Below are positions 47,733-55,936 of a DNA stretch of 64,000 nucleotides, piece by piece. Below the pieces are notes generated by a model that ran no database searches, was not told where the DNA came from, and saw only the letters and a list, made by a program, of their open reading frames with translations. Origin of the DNA: an uncultured Eubacteriales bacterium (GTDB lineage: Bacteria > Bacillota > Clostridia > Oscillospirales > Acutalibacteraceae); contig CAKSIH010000002.1 of assembly GCA_934462705.1 (NCBI GenBank), positions 1 through 64,000 of the forward strand, written 5' to 3'. The position numbers were made by a program, and so were the translations under genes. The number at the start of each line of letters is the position of its first letter. Position 1 is the stretch's first letter.

Positions 47733-48620
47733 ATGAAATTAAAATATTTTTGTTTTATTATTCTTACTTTATTAATTTTTACAGGGTGTGCAAATAAGAA
47801 TGTTACAACTGTGGAAGAGGGATACCCAATAAATGTTTCTGGAATTGAGTTTACAAAGGCACCTGAACGAGTTGTGGTGCTTTCGGATTCTCTAGCAGAT
47901 GTAATGCTTGCAACTTCTTACGAAATAAAACTCTATGGAAGAAGTACTGAATGTACTCAGCATGAACTTAGGTCTTTAACTGATGTAGGTTGTAAGAATG
48001 ATCCGGATATTGAGAAAATAAAATCATTAACTCCAGACTTAATTATGTGTGACAATGAACCTTATGATGGATTTATTTCAAAAATGAATGAGATAAATGC
48101 CAAGGTTTTAATTTTACCTCTTGCAAAAACAAGAATGGAACTAGAAAATCTTTATGGAAATATAGGGTGTATTTTTGGAGGGGGCGGAAAAGGGCTAGAA
48201 AAAGCTGTTTCTGTGGTTAAAAAAATTCTTTTGTCAGTTGACGATATAACAAGACAAGTTTCAAATGATGATAATTACATAACAGCATGCTATATATTTA
48301 GAGATGGAAAAGCAGCAACCGGAGACATGTTTGCAGGTAAGCTTTTTGAATTTGCAGGGGCAGTAAATGTTGCGGAAGGTAATTTTGAGGGTATAATGTC
48401 TAAGGAGGATTTAAAAATTTCAAACCCTAATTTTATCTTCTGCGCTGAAGGCCAAAAAGATGTAATATTAAATACACCTGAATTTGTCGGAATGGAAGCA
48501 ATAAGTTCTTTAAAGGTTTTTGAATTAGATGAAACTTTAATGACGAGACAAGGAAAAACAATATTAACTGCAGTTAAATCTATAGTGCAGGTTTTACATC
48601 CTGAGGCAGCACTTAGTTAA
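47733..48620 (+). CDS. Metal/cobalamin-type substrate-binding lipoprotein
   Basis: A 295-residue protein with lipobox (IFTGC, Cys19). The pattern APERVVVLSDSLADVMLA, then GCKNDPDIEKIKSLTPDLIM, marks the periplasmic-binding family of vitamin B12 and iron-siderophore transporters (BtuF/FhuD type). The permease and ATPase genes are not nearby. Substrate cannot be told. Confidence 0.87.
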   Translation: MKLKYFCFIILTLLIFTGCANKNVTTVEEGYPINVSGIEFTKAPERVVVLSDSLADVMLATSYEIKLYGRSTECTQHELRSLTDVGCKNDPDIEKIKSLTPDLIMCDNEPYDGFISKMNEINAKVLILPLAKTRMELENLYGNIGCIFGGGGKGLEKAVSVVKKILLSVDDITRQVSNDDNYITACYIFRDGKAATGDMFAGKLFEFAGAVNVAEGNFEGIMSKEDLKISNPNFIFCAEGQKDVILNTPEFVGMEAISSLKVFELDETLMTRQGKTILTAVKSIVQVLHPEAALS

Positions 48621-48699
48621 AAAAACTTTATATTTGTTTTTTTAACTTTATTAAAATATTATTTAAACATGACCTAAAACTATAAAAAGTGGTGATAAA

Positions 48700-50352
48700 G
48701 TGGCGAACGTGCTGGAAGTGATTAATTTTATTTTAAAAGGCATAATGCCTATCATTGGACTAATTATTTTTTTATTATGTTTTATATCAATAAAAGTAAC
48801 AAGGAGAGGAAAAGGTCCTTTAGTTATTTTAAGTGAGAAATCTTCTCGGAAGGAGTATCCGGTAAAATATTGGGAAAATTCCATTGGCAGAAGCAAAAAT
48901 TGCGATATAAGAATAGATGATCCTACCGTTTCAAGAAACCATGCAGTTCTTTACAGGAGACCATCCGGATGGATAATTTCAGATTCCGGTTCCAAGTGTG
49001 GAGTTTTAGTAAATGGTGAAAAGATTAAAGACAGAAAAAGGCTGTTTATAGATGATGAGATAAGTTTAGGAAAAAAGAAGTTTTATTTACAAAAGGCGTC
49101 TGATTCACGAGATATTTATTCTATGAATCAAAATAAAAACAGAAAGCCTGTCAAGGCGGTGCATTTAACTTTTTTGATTACTGTTTTTATAGCAATAGCA
49201 ACAATTCAGCCCTACATTTTAGGTAAAGAATTTAGCTTTTATGAAATTATTCCCAATTTAATTTTGGTTGTGCTATCTTGGACTTTTTTGTTCATTTCAC
49301 AAGCCCTTTTGCGTAATGTTAGTTTTGAAATAGAAGCACTTGCAATTTTTCTTTCAAGCATAGGTATAATTTTAATTGGCAGTTCGGATGTTTCGGAAAC
49401 ATATATGCAACTTGTATGTTTAGCGTTAGGAATGTTTTCTTTTTATTTCATTATTTGGTTCATAAACAACCCTGACAATGTTAGCAAATGGAGAGTTTTA
49501 ATAACTTTTTTGGCAATAGGTTTATTTGCTTTTAACCTTTTGTTTGCAAAGGAGGTCAATGGCTCCAGAAACTGGGTAAATATGTTTGGATTTTCCTTTC
49601 AACCTTCTGAGCTAATAAAAATAGCATTTGTATTTGTTGGGGCATCGACACTTGACGAACTTCAAACGACTAAGAATTTAACATGGTTTATATTGTTTTC
49701 ATCAGTATGCATAGGGTTTCTTTTTGTAATGAAAGACTTCGGGACGGCATGTGTTTTTTTTGTTGGTTTTTTAATTATTTCGTTTATGCGTTCGGGAAGC
49801 TTTAGAACGTTGATACTTTCATGTTCAGCTGCAGCTATAGGCGCCTTTATGATATTAACTTTTAAACCATATGTAATGGATAGATTTTCTGTATGGGGAC
49901 ATGTTTGGGAGAATTCTCAGGGGTTAGGTTTTCAGCAGGCAAGGGTTCTCACATACTGTGCAAGCGGAGGACTTTTTGGAGTCGGAATAGGTAATGGATA
50001 TTTAAGATATATTTTTGCTGCAACAAGTGATTTAATGTTTGGTGTAATTTGCGAAGAGATGGGGCTATTTTTATCAATAATAATAGCATTGACAATTGCG
50101 GGGTTTGCGTATGTATCGAAAGCAGAAACTGCAAAAAGCAGGTCAACTTTTTATGCAATATCATCTTGCGCTGCGGCAGGTATGCTATTATTTCAAGCTG
50201 CGCTTCATATATTTGGAATAACAGATACAATTCCAATGACTGGAGTCACTTTACCTTTTGTTAGTCTTGGTGGTTCCAGCATGATATCAGTATGGGGGCT
50301 TTTAGCTTTTATAAAGGCAGCAGATGAGCGCACATATGCACTTAAGCGGTGA
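48700..50352 (+). CDS. FtsW/RodA/SpoVE-family protein with N-terminal FHA domain
   Basis: A 550-residue fusion, GTG start after AGTGGTGATAAA. Segment 1 is a membrane helix (7-27). Residues ~47-118 form an FHA domain with NSIGRSKNCDIRIDDPTVSR and NHAVLYRRPSGW, which binds phosphothreonine peptides. The rest is a SEDS glycosyltransferase with about ten helices (NWVNMFGFSFQPSELIKIA, MKDFGTACVFFVGF, and GGSSMISVWGLLAF). SEDS proteins polymerise peptidoglycan with a class B PBP, encoded 13 bp downstream. The FHA part implies control by a Ser/Thr kinase. Confidence 0.92.
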   Translation: MANVLEVINFILKGIMPIIGLIIFLLCFISIKVTRRGKGPLVILSEKSSRKEYPVKYWENSIGRSKNCDIRIDDPTVSRNHAVLYRRPSGWIISDSGSKCGVLVNGEKIKDRKRLFIDDEISLGKKKFYLQKASDSRDIYSMNQNKNRKPVKAVHLTFLITVFIAIATIQPYILGKEFSFYEIIPNLILVVLSWTFLFISQALLRNVSFEIEALAIFLSSIGIILIGSSDVSETYMQLVCLALGMFSFYFIIWFINNPDNVSKWRVLITFLAIGLFAFNLLFAKEVNGSRNWVNMFGFSFQPSELIKIAFVFVGASTLDELQTTKNLTWFILFSSVCIGFLFVMKDFGTACVFFVGFLIISFMRSGSFRTLILSCSAAAIGAFMILTFKPYVMDRFSVWGHVWENSQGLGFQQARVLTYCASGGLFGVGIGNGYLRYIFAATSDLMFGVICEEMGLFLSIIIALTIAGFAYVSKAETAKSRSTFYAISSCAAAGMLLFQAALHIFGITDTIPMTGVTLPFVSLGGSSMISVWGLLAFIKAADERTYALKR

Positions 50353-50365
50353 TGTGGAGGTATAA

Positions 50366-51748
50366 ATGAAAAATTCAAGATTTCGATCGTTAATTTTACT
50401 TTTTTTTGTTGGCTTATTTATTTTTGGACTCGGGATATTTACATTAAGGTTATATCAAAATGCATTTGCTTGGGTTATGCAGCCATTTAATAAGCATATA
50501 TCCGGAGAAAAATATTCAAGTCTCGGAGATATTTTAGATAGAAATGATGTAATTTTAGCGACCAGTAAAGATGGAAAGCGTCAATATAATGACAACGAAA
50601 TGGTAAGGAAAGCAATGATTCATACTGTGGGGGACAACAGCAATCAAATTTACACATCTGTTCAAAATCTTTATAGAGATGAGCTTTGTGGTTATAATTT
50701 TTTGCTTGGTATAAAGCCGCCCTCATTTTTAAAAAGCAATAAGAACATTAAGCTAACCTTGGATTCAAAACTATGTGTAACAGCATTAAAGGCAATGGGA
50801 GAAAAAAGGGGTGCTGTTGCCGTGTATAATTATAAAACAGGGGAAGTCTTATGCATGGTAAGTACACCAACTTATGATCCGAATTTCCCTCCTGAAATAA
50901 CAGATAAAAATAAAGATTTGTATGACGGCATTTATATAAATAGGGTTTTGTCTTCAGCATATACACCTGGCTCAGTTTTTAAACTTGTAACATCGGCATG
51001 TGGTCTTGAAAGTATGTCTGATATAGATGAAAAAAGGTATACTTGCCATAGAAAGCAAGCTGTTAACGGAAAAGATATAACTTGCATGGGGGATCATGGA
51101 AATATAGGCATAAATGAAGCTTTAATGCGTTCTTGCAATATTTACTTTGCTGATTTAGCAATTGAACTTGGGAAAGATAAGATGATGAAAACGGCAAATG
51201 AATTGGGATTTAACAAAAGTTTTACAGTTAATAGAGCAGAAATTAAAAAGAGCCGATATGATGTTTCAAATGCAGATGATTATCAGTTAGGCTGGTCAGG
51301 AGTGGGGCAGTTTGAAGATTTACTTAACCCTATGCATAGTTTAATGATAATGGGCGCAATTGCAAATGAAGGAAAAGTAGTTATTCCTAACATAATTGCA
51401 GATACTTATGTGCAGGAGGAAAATCCTTTTAATTTGAATTTTATGAGGTCAGAAAGCAAGCTTATAGATTTTATGTCAAAGGAGACAGCAGATAAGCTTA
51501 AAGAGATGATGAGAAACAATGTACAAAAAGGTTATGGAGATTCAATGTTCCCAGGACTTAGTGTTCATGCAAAGACAGGGACTGCTGAGGTTGGCGAGGG
51601 AAAACAGCCTCATGGTTGGATGATAGGTTTTTCAGGAGATGAAAGGACTCCATATGCATTTGCAGTTATTGTTGAAAATTCAGGATATGGCAGGACACAA
51701 GCAGGTCCGGTAGCTTCTGCAGTGATGGCAGAAGCATGCAGGATATAA
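50366..51748 (+). CDS. Class B penicillin-binding protein (PbpA-like)
   Basis: A 460-residue transpeptidase with one N-terminal anchor. Active-site motifs: SAYTPGSVFK (SxxK), RSCN (SxN) and HAKTGTAEVGEG (KTG). It pairs with the preceding SEDS protein, as RodA-PBP2 or FtsW-PBP3 do. Short for a class B PBP, with a small pedestal domain, like the Actinobacteria PbpA/FtsW-FHA pairs. Confidence 0.93.
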   Translation: MKNSRFRSLILLFFVGLFIFGLGIFTLRLYQNAFAWVMQPFNKHISGEKYSSLGDILDRNDVILATSKDGKRQYNDNEMVRKAMIHTVGDNSNQIYTSVQNLYRDELCGYNFLLGIKPPSFLKSNKNIKLTLDSKLCVTALKAMGEKRGAVAVYNYKTGEVLCMVSTPTYDPNFPPEITDKNKDLYDGIYINRVLSSAYTPGSVFKLVTSACGLESMSDIDEKRYTCHRKQAVNGKDITCMGDHGNIGINEALMRSCNIYFADLAIELGKDKMMKTANELGFNKSFTVNRAEIKKSRYDVSNADDYQLGWSGVGQFEDLLNPMHSLMIMGAIANEGKVVIPNIIADTYVQEENPFNLNFMRSESKLIDFMSKETADKLKEMMRNNVQKGYGDSMFPGLSVHAKTGTAEVGEGKQPHGWMIGFSGDERTPYAFAVIVENSGYGRTQAGPVASAVMAEACRI

Positions 51749-51829
51749 ATTTTAGCTAAATATACTTGATTTTTTTTAATTTTAGTGTTATTATAAATTG
51801 TATTGATAAAATTATAGGGAGGTGTATTA

Positions 51830-52093
51830 ATGCCTAATATTAAGTCAGCTAAAAAGAGAGTCAAGGTTATTGCTACAAAGACAGCTCAAAATAAGGCTTA
51901 CAATTCTGCATTAAAAACAGTTATAAAAAAAGCTAATGTTGCCATGGAGTCAAATTCTATAGACAAGGCAGAAGCTGTTCGGGCAGCTGTAAAGAAGATT
52001 GATCAAGCAAGCGCAAAGGGAATTCTTCATAAAAATACTGCAGCTAGGAAGAAATCAGCATTGGTAAGGAAATTAAATGTTGTAAGTGCATGA
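51830..52093 (+). CDS. rpsT: 30S ribosomal protein S20
   Basis: An 87-residue protein binding 16S rRNA. It has the usual MPNIKSAKKRVKV start, the SALKTVIKKA helix, and the KGILHKNTAARKKSALVRKL end. GGGAGGTG precedes the ATG. Confidence 0.96.
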   Translation: MPNIKSAKKRVKVIATKTAQNKAYNSALKTVIKKANVAMESNSIDKAEAVRAAVKKIDQASAKGILHKNTAARKKSALVRKLNVVSA

Positions 52094-52096
52094 TTT

Positions 52097-52127
52097 AAAA
52101 CAGGACTTTAAAGTCCTGTTTTTTTAT
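52097..52127 (+). terminator. Terminator after rpsT
   Basis: The stem AAACAGGACTTT / AAAGTCCTGTTT with loop-free centre, then TTTTTATT. Confidence 0.85.
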
Positions 52128-52155
52128 TGACTTTTAAAACAATTTGGGGTATACT
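52127..52155 (+). promoter_or_regulatory. Promoter of the small membrane protein
   Basis: TTGACT (52127-52132), 17 bp, TATACT (52150-52155). Confidence 0.65.
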
Positions 52156-52191
52156 AATTAAAGCAGTTTATAAATATATGGGGGTATAATT

Positions 52192-52344
52192 ATGAGGAAA
52201 AACAACAGGTTTGGGCTAATAATCTCTATGGTTGTTATAGCTGCAACGGTGGCAGCTTCTATTGCAACGGCTATCGTTTATTTTGAGAAGAAGAAAAAAG
52301 ATGAAGAAGAATTAGATCACTATTTAGATTGCTCAATACAGTAA
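52192..52344 (+). CDS. Small single-pass membrane protein
   Basis: A 50-residue protein, ATG at 52192 after GGGGG. It has a basic start (MRKNNRFG), one membrane helix rich in Ala/Ile/Val (LIISMVVIAATVAASIATAI), then KKKKDEEELDHYLDCSIQ. It carries its own promoter and a terminator. Function unknown. Confidence 0.7.
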   Translation: MRKNNRFGLIISMVVIAATVAASIATAIVYFEKKKKDEEELDHYLDCSIQ

Positions 52345-52357
52345 AACTTTTATATCA

Positions 52358-52408
52358 TTAAAGCGATGAAAGATTATGTGCCTTTATGTATTCTTTCATC
52401 GCTTTTTG
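52358..52408. terminator. Terminator of the small membrane protein gene
   Basis: A 14-bp stem AAAGCGATGAAAGA / TCTTTCATCGCTTT with an 18-nt loop, followed by TTGATATTT. Confidence 0.75.
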
Positions 52409-52419
52409 ATATTTACATA

Positions 52420-52457
52420 AAAAATAGCAGCAAAATAAAATTGCTGCTATTTTTGTA
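52420..52457 (-). terminator. Terminator of rubrerythrin
   Basis: The stem AAAATAGCAGCAA (52421-52433) / TTGCTGCTATTTT (52441-52453), with T-rich minus-strand flank. It abuts the rbr stop codon. Confidence 0.8.
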
Positions 52458-52997
52458 TTAATAATTTTCAGCTTTAATTTCAAAATAAGCTTGAGGATGA
52501 CTGCAAGCAGGACAAACTTCTGGAGCTTTAGATCCAATATGAATATGCCCACAATTACGGCAAACCCAAATGACTTGCTTATCTTTTTCAAATACTTTAT
52601 TTTCGGCTAAATTCTGAATAAGAGTACGGAATCTTTCCTCGTGCTCTTTTTCTATTTTAGCAATTAGTTCCATAACGTTAGCTATTTCATCGAAACCTTC
52701 TTCTTTAGCGGTTTGAGCAAATTCTTTGTACATTTCTGTCCACTCATAGTTTTCGCCGGTAGCAGCATCTTTAAGATTTTCTTCAGTTGAAGGAACTTTC
52801 CCATCATGGAGGTACTTAAACCATAATTTAGCGTGTTCCTTTTCGTTGTTTGCAGTCATTTCAAATATACCTGCAATTTGTTGATAACCTTCTTTTCTTG
52901 CAACAGAAGCATAGTAGGTATATTTGTTCCTTGCTTGAGATTCTCCAGCAAATGCTGTTAGTAGATTTGCTGCGGTTTTACTTCCTTTTAAATCCAT
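52458..52997 (-). CDS. rbr: Rubrerythrin
   Basis: A 179-residue peroxide-reducing diiron protein of anaerobes. The ATG at 52997 follows AGGAGGTC; the longer frame to 53057 lacks a site. The ferritin-like domain has AFAGESQARNKYTYYAS, MTANNEKEHAKLW, and IAKIEKEHEERF for iron ligands. The C-terminus is a rubredoxin domain with CRNCGHIH and CPACSHP. It supports an anaerobic lifestyle. Confidence 0.96.
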   Translation of the reverse strand: MDLKGSKTAANLLTAFAGESQARNKYTYYASVARKEGYQQIAGIFEMTANNEKEHAKLWFKYLHDGKVPSTEENLKDAATGENYEWTEMYKEFAQTAKEEGFDEIANVMELIAKIEKEHEERFRTLIQNLAENKVFEKDKQVIWVCRNCGHIHIGSKAPEVCPACSHPQAYFEIKAENY

Positions 52998-53088
52998 AAA
53001 AAGACCTCCTAATATTAAATCAAATCCATTATAACCCATTATAGGAATAAAAATCAAGGGACATTTGAAAATTTTTTAGATAAAATAG

Positions 53089-53117
53089 TTTACATTTAAG
53101 CAACTTTATGGTATAAT
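53089..53117 (+). promoter_or_regulatory. Promoter of the Nif11-type peptide gene
   Basis: TTTACA (53089-53094), 17 bp, perfect TATAAT (53112-53117). Confidence 0.75.
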
Positions 53118-53145
53118 ATGAACAATTAAGGCGGGGGTGATTAAA

Positions 53146-53451
53146 ATGTCGGTAGAGAATGTACGTAGATTTTATGAAACCATAGCTACTGATAAGGACT
53201 TGAGAAATAGGATTTTAGAAGCAAGCAAGTCTTACTCATTAACCACAATAAAGGATGAAGAACTGGAAAGATTAATGGCTGAAGAATTTTTACCACTTTT
53301 AAAAGAGGAAGGATTCGATTTTGGTATAGATGAACTTACTGAGTATCAACGTCAGTTAAATGTTAAACTTAACCCAAATAAATATCAATATGTTTCAGGT
53401 GGAACAGGAAATGCAGGTGCCATAAAAGATTTTTTTATGAGAATATTATAA
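53146..53451 (+). CDS. Nif11-type double-glycine leader peptide
   Basis: A 101-residue protein, ATG at 53146 after GGGGGTG. The start MSVENVRRFYETIATDKDLR and the later LLKEEGFDFGIDELTEY follow the Nif11 leader pattern. The leader ends in a YVSGG site (Gly85-Gly86). That would leave a core of only 15 residues with no Cys, Ser or Thr beyond one Thr (TGNAGAIKDFFMRIL). No modification or transport genes are adjacent. It may be processed by an enzyme encoded elsewhere, or act as an unmodified peptide. Confidence 0.82.
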   Translation: MSVENVRRFYETIATDKDLRNRILEASKSYSLTTIKDEELERLMAEEFLPLLKEEGFDFGIDELTEYQRQLNVKLNPNKYQYVSGGTGNAGAIKDFFMRIL

Positions 53452-53482
53452 TAAAAAGTCCCCATTTTTGGGGGCTTTTTAT
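53452..53482. terminator. Bidirectional terminator
   Basis: The stem AAAAAGTCCCC / GGGGGCTTTTT, between the Nif11-type gene and convergent metK, T-rich on both strands. Confidence 0.85.
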
Positions 53483-54675
53483 TATATTAATTCATTTACG
53501 GCATCTTTTAATTCTTTAACCTTGTTTAATTTTTCCCAAGAAACGTTTAAATCTTCTCGTCCCATATGGCCATAAGCTGCTAAGTTTTTGTATATAGGCT
53601 TTTTTAAATCTAAGTTTTTTATAATTGCAGCGGGTCTCAAATCAAATACTTTTTTTACGGCTTCAGAAAGAACTTTATCACCTATGGATGATGTTCCGAA
53701 AGAATCTACCATAATTGAAACCGGATTTGCAACACCAATAGCGTAAGCTATTTGAATTTCACATTTTTTTGCAAGACCAGCAGCTACAATATTTTTAGCA
53801 ATATGTCTTGCTGCATATGCAGCAGATCTGTCAACTTTTGTTGGATCTTTACCGGAGAATGCTCCACCACCATGTCTAGAATATCCCCCATAAGTGTCGA
53901 CTATGATTTTTCTTCCTGTAAGCCCACTGTCTCCAACCGGTCCACCAACAACAAAGCGCCCTGTTGGATTTATGTAAATTTTAGTGTCTTTGTCAATCAA
54001 GTTACTGGGAATTACCTGATTGATAACATGGTAAGTGATGTCATTGTTAATAGTTTCATTGCTAACATCTTCGCTGTGTTGGGTTGAAATAACGATAGTG
54101 TCAACACGAACAGGTTTTTCGCCGTCATATTCGATGGTAACTTGAGTTTTTCCGTCGGGTTTTAAATAATTTAGCGTTCCGTTTTTTCTAACTTCGCTTA
54201 ACTTTTTTGCAAGCTTATGTGCAAGTGAGATAGGCATAGGCATAAGCTCAGGAGTTTCGTCACAAGCAAAACCGAACATTAAACCTTGGTCGCCGGCGCC
54301 AATTTTGTTGTCTGAATCATTAAAAATATCTTTTTTAGCTTCTATTGAGTCGTTAACGCCCATAGCAATGTCTGGTGACTGAGCGTCGATTGATGTAAGA
54401 ACAGCGCAGGTATCACCGCTAAACCCACAAGATGAGTTATTATAGCCGATATCTGTAATCACCTTTCTTGTTATTGATGCTATATCGACGTAACATGAGG
54501 TTGAAATTTCTCCCATTACATGAATCATACCGGTAGTTGCGGTAACTTCACAAGCAACATGAGCCTCAGGATCCTTTGCTATTATTTCATCAAGTACAGC
54601 ATCAGAGATTTGGTCACAGAGTTTATCTGGATGTCCTTCTGTGACTGATTCGGATGTAAAAAATTTTAAAGACAT
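53482..54675 (-). CDS. metK: S-adenosylmethionine synthetase
   Basis: A 397-residue enzyme making SAM from ATP and methionine. Blocks: [31 protein letters not shown], the [20 protein letters not shown] segment, the loop [21 protein letters not shown]. Normal length; ATG with GGAGG. An S-box riboswitch lies directly upstream, so it is switched off when SAM is plentiful. Confidence 0.97.
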   Translation of the reverse strand: MSLKFFTSESVTEGHPDKLCDQISDAVLDEIIAKDPEAHVACEVTATTGMIHVMGEISTSCYVDIASITRKVITDIGYNNSSCGFSGDTCAVLTSIDAQSPDIAMGVNDSIEAKKDIFNDSDNKIGAGDQGLMFGFACDETPELMPMPISLAHKLAKKLSEVRKNGTLNYLKPDGKTQVTIEYDGEKPVRVDTIVISTQHSEDVSNETINNDITYHVINQVIPSNLIDKDTKIYINPTGRFVVGGPVGDSGLTGRKIIVDTYGGYSRHGGGAFSGKDPTKVDRSAAYAARHIAKNIVAAGLAKKCEIQIAYAIGVANPVSIMVDSFGTSSIGDKVLSEAVKKVFDLRPAAIIKNLDLKKPIYKNLAAYGHMGREDLNVSWEKLNKVKELKDAVNELI

Positions 54676-54700
54676 AAAAAACCTCCCAATAGATTAAAAA

Positions 54701-54825
54701 TAAAAGCACCCATAAGGATGCTCGAAAGTTCTCATCTTTCGGTTCCCCGCAGGATTTAGCACCTTACAAATGTAGGTTGCTGGACTTCATAGGGCCTGTC
54801 CCTCAGTCTCTCTTGATAAGAAATA
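54701..54825 (-). promoter_or_regulatory. SAM-I (S-box) riboswitch of metK with terminator
   Basis: On the minus strand the leader shows the S-box core in order: CTTATCAAGAGAG (P1/P2 start), CTGAGGGACAGGCCC, GAAGTCCAGCAACC, GGTGCTAAATCCTGC and GATGAGA. This is a complete SAM-I aptamer. The expression platform ends in a hairpin AGCATCC / GGGTGCT followed by TTTTATTTTT (54701-54722), a rho-independent terminator. High SAM should favour termination before metK. Confidence 0.93.
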
Positions 54826-54831
54826 TTCTAT

Positions 54832-54967
54832 TTATCTAAGTATAGCACATAATAGTGAATTTGTAAACAGTATTTACCATTAATTGACGATTTTTTTTAT
54901 TTAAAAAACTTCATTTTATGCTAATAAATTAATTAGTTTAATAGTTTATTATTGCATAAAACCTTGG
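54832..54967. other. Gene-free AT-rich spacer
   Basis: About 135 bp between the metK riboswitch and the next promoter. It is very AT-rich with no gene or clear structure; the metK promoter must lie here but no good consensus is evident. Confidence 0.5.
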
Positions 54968-54996
54968 TTGACATATATTCCCATTTAGTGTATGAT
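54968..54996 (+). promoter_or_regulatory. Promoter of the small secreted protein
   Basis: Perfect TTGACA (54968-54973), 17 bp, TATGAT (54991-54996). Confidence 0.82.
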
Positions 54997-55037
54997 AAAT
55001 TTAAAATACTAAAATTTTTATGAATGGAGTTTTGTAA

Positions 55038-55370
55038 ATGAAAAGATTTAAACTAGCAAAAAAATTTGGATTTTTAGGGTTAACTGCATTTATAGTATTT
55101 TCAATTACGACTGTACAGGTTAGGGCATTCTACAATGAAGGAGGAAGATTTTATAAAAAGATAAATATAGAAAATGTTCCCAAGTTAAGTGTTATAATAG
55201 AAGAAGATCCAGAGTGGAAGGAAACATATGTACAACATGCCAATAAAACAGATAGCGATGAAGAATATAGTTATACGTATGATGAAGTGGACTATGAGTA
55301 TACAAAAGAAGATACTAGTGTTGAGTACAATGGTACAGAAGATAAAAATATAGAAAATAAAGATGCATAG
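55038..55370 (+). CDS. Small secreted acidic protein
   Basis: A 110-residue exported protein. The signal peptide has a basic start and a core (FGFLGLTAFIVFSITTVQV) with cleavage likely after VRA. The mature ~80 residues are acidic and rich in Tyr, Asp and Glu (DEEYSYTYDEVDYEYTKED), with no Cys. Start after GGAG. Strong promoter. No family recognised. Confidence 0.75.
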   Translation: MKRFKLAKKFGFLGLTAFIVFSITTVQVRAFYNEGGRFYKKINIENVPKLSVIIEEDPEWKETYVQHANKTDSDEEYSYTYDEVDYEYTKEDTSVEYNGTEDKNIENKDA

Positions 55371-55479
55371 TAGAATTTTATGTGTATAACTGTCTAAAAT
55401 AAACATTAGTAGATAATTTAAATAAAGCTTTATATTAGTTAATATAAACTAGTTTCAATTTTATATTTAAATTTAATTA

Positions 55480-55512
55480 AAAAGACTGCCATATCAAGTG
55501 GCAGTCTTTTTA
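55480..55512. terminator. Bidirectional terminator
   Basis: The stem AAAGACTGCCA (55481-55491) / TGGCAGTCTTT (55499-55509), T-rich on both strands, between convergent genes. Confidence 0.85.
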
Positions 55513-55827
55513 GCTGCATAAATCCTCTAAAAGTGATTCAAGCTCATTTTCCCCTTTCACGCTAATTCCGCTTTTTAACATTTCTTGATCAGCCTTTGGC
55601 ATACTTGAAATAGGGACATCAGTAATTTTAAATGGTGTATTTGAATTAGATTCATATACGGCAATATTTCCGTTGAAGTCTTTTACAATATATGTTACAA
55701 TGTTACTGGTTGTTTCCTTTTCAATATTTGAAACCTTGGCATTTTTATGAAGATTTGGAATAATTAAAACATTTGTTATTACGCACATTAAAACAAAAAG
55801 GCAAGAACCAATAATCATTTTTCGCAT
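55510..55827 (-). CDS. Membrane-anchored protein, BofC C-terminal-like
   Basis: A 105-residue protein with one N-terminal anchor (IIGSCLFVLMCVITNVLII). The exposed part reads VTYIVKDFNGNIAVYESNSN, then TDVPISSMPKADQEMLKSGI, then ENELESLLEDLCS. The pattern (IVKD-NG-IAVY, then a D-x-x-x-x-L-P-x-x-D-x-x-x-L-x-x-GI turn) resembles the C-terminal domain of BofC, a sporulation regulator, as seen in small Clostridial proteins. This is a resemblance, not a firm assignment. Confidence 0.65.
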   Translation of the reverse strand: MRKMIIGSCLFVLMCVITNVLIIPNLHKNAKVSNIEKETTSNIVTYIVKDFNGNIAVYESNSNTPFKITDVPISSMPKADQEMLKSGISVKGENELESLLEDLCS

Positions 55828-55936
55828 AAATACACATCCTTGTAATTCTTTTGGTGTTAGATTTATTATTTGAAAGGAATTGTGAATTATACGAAAATTT
55901 GTTAATATTTATACAATCAGGAGTTTATAAATTAAA

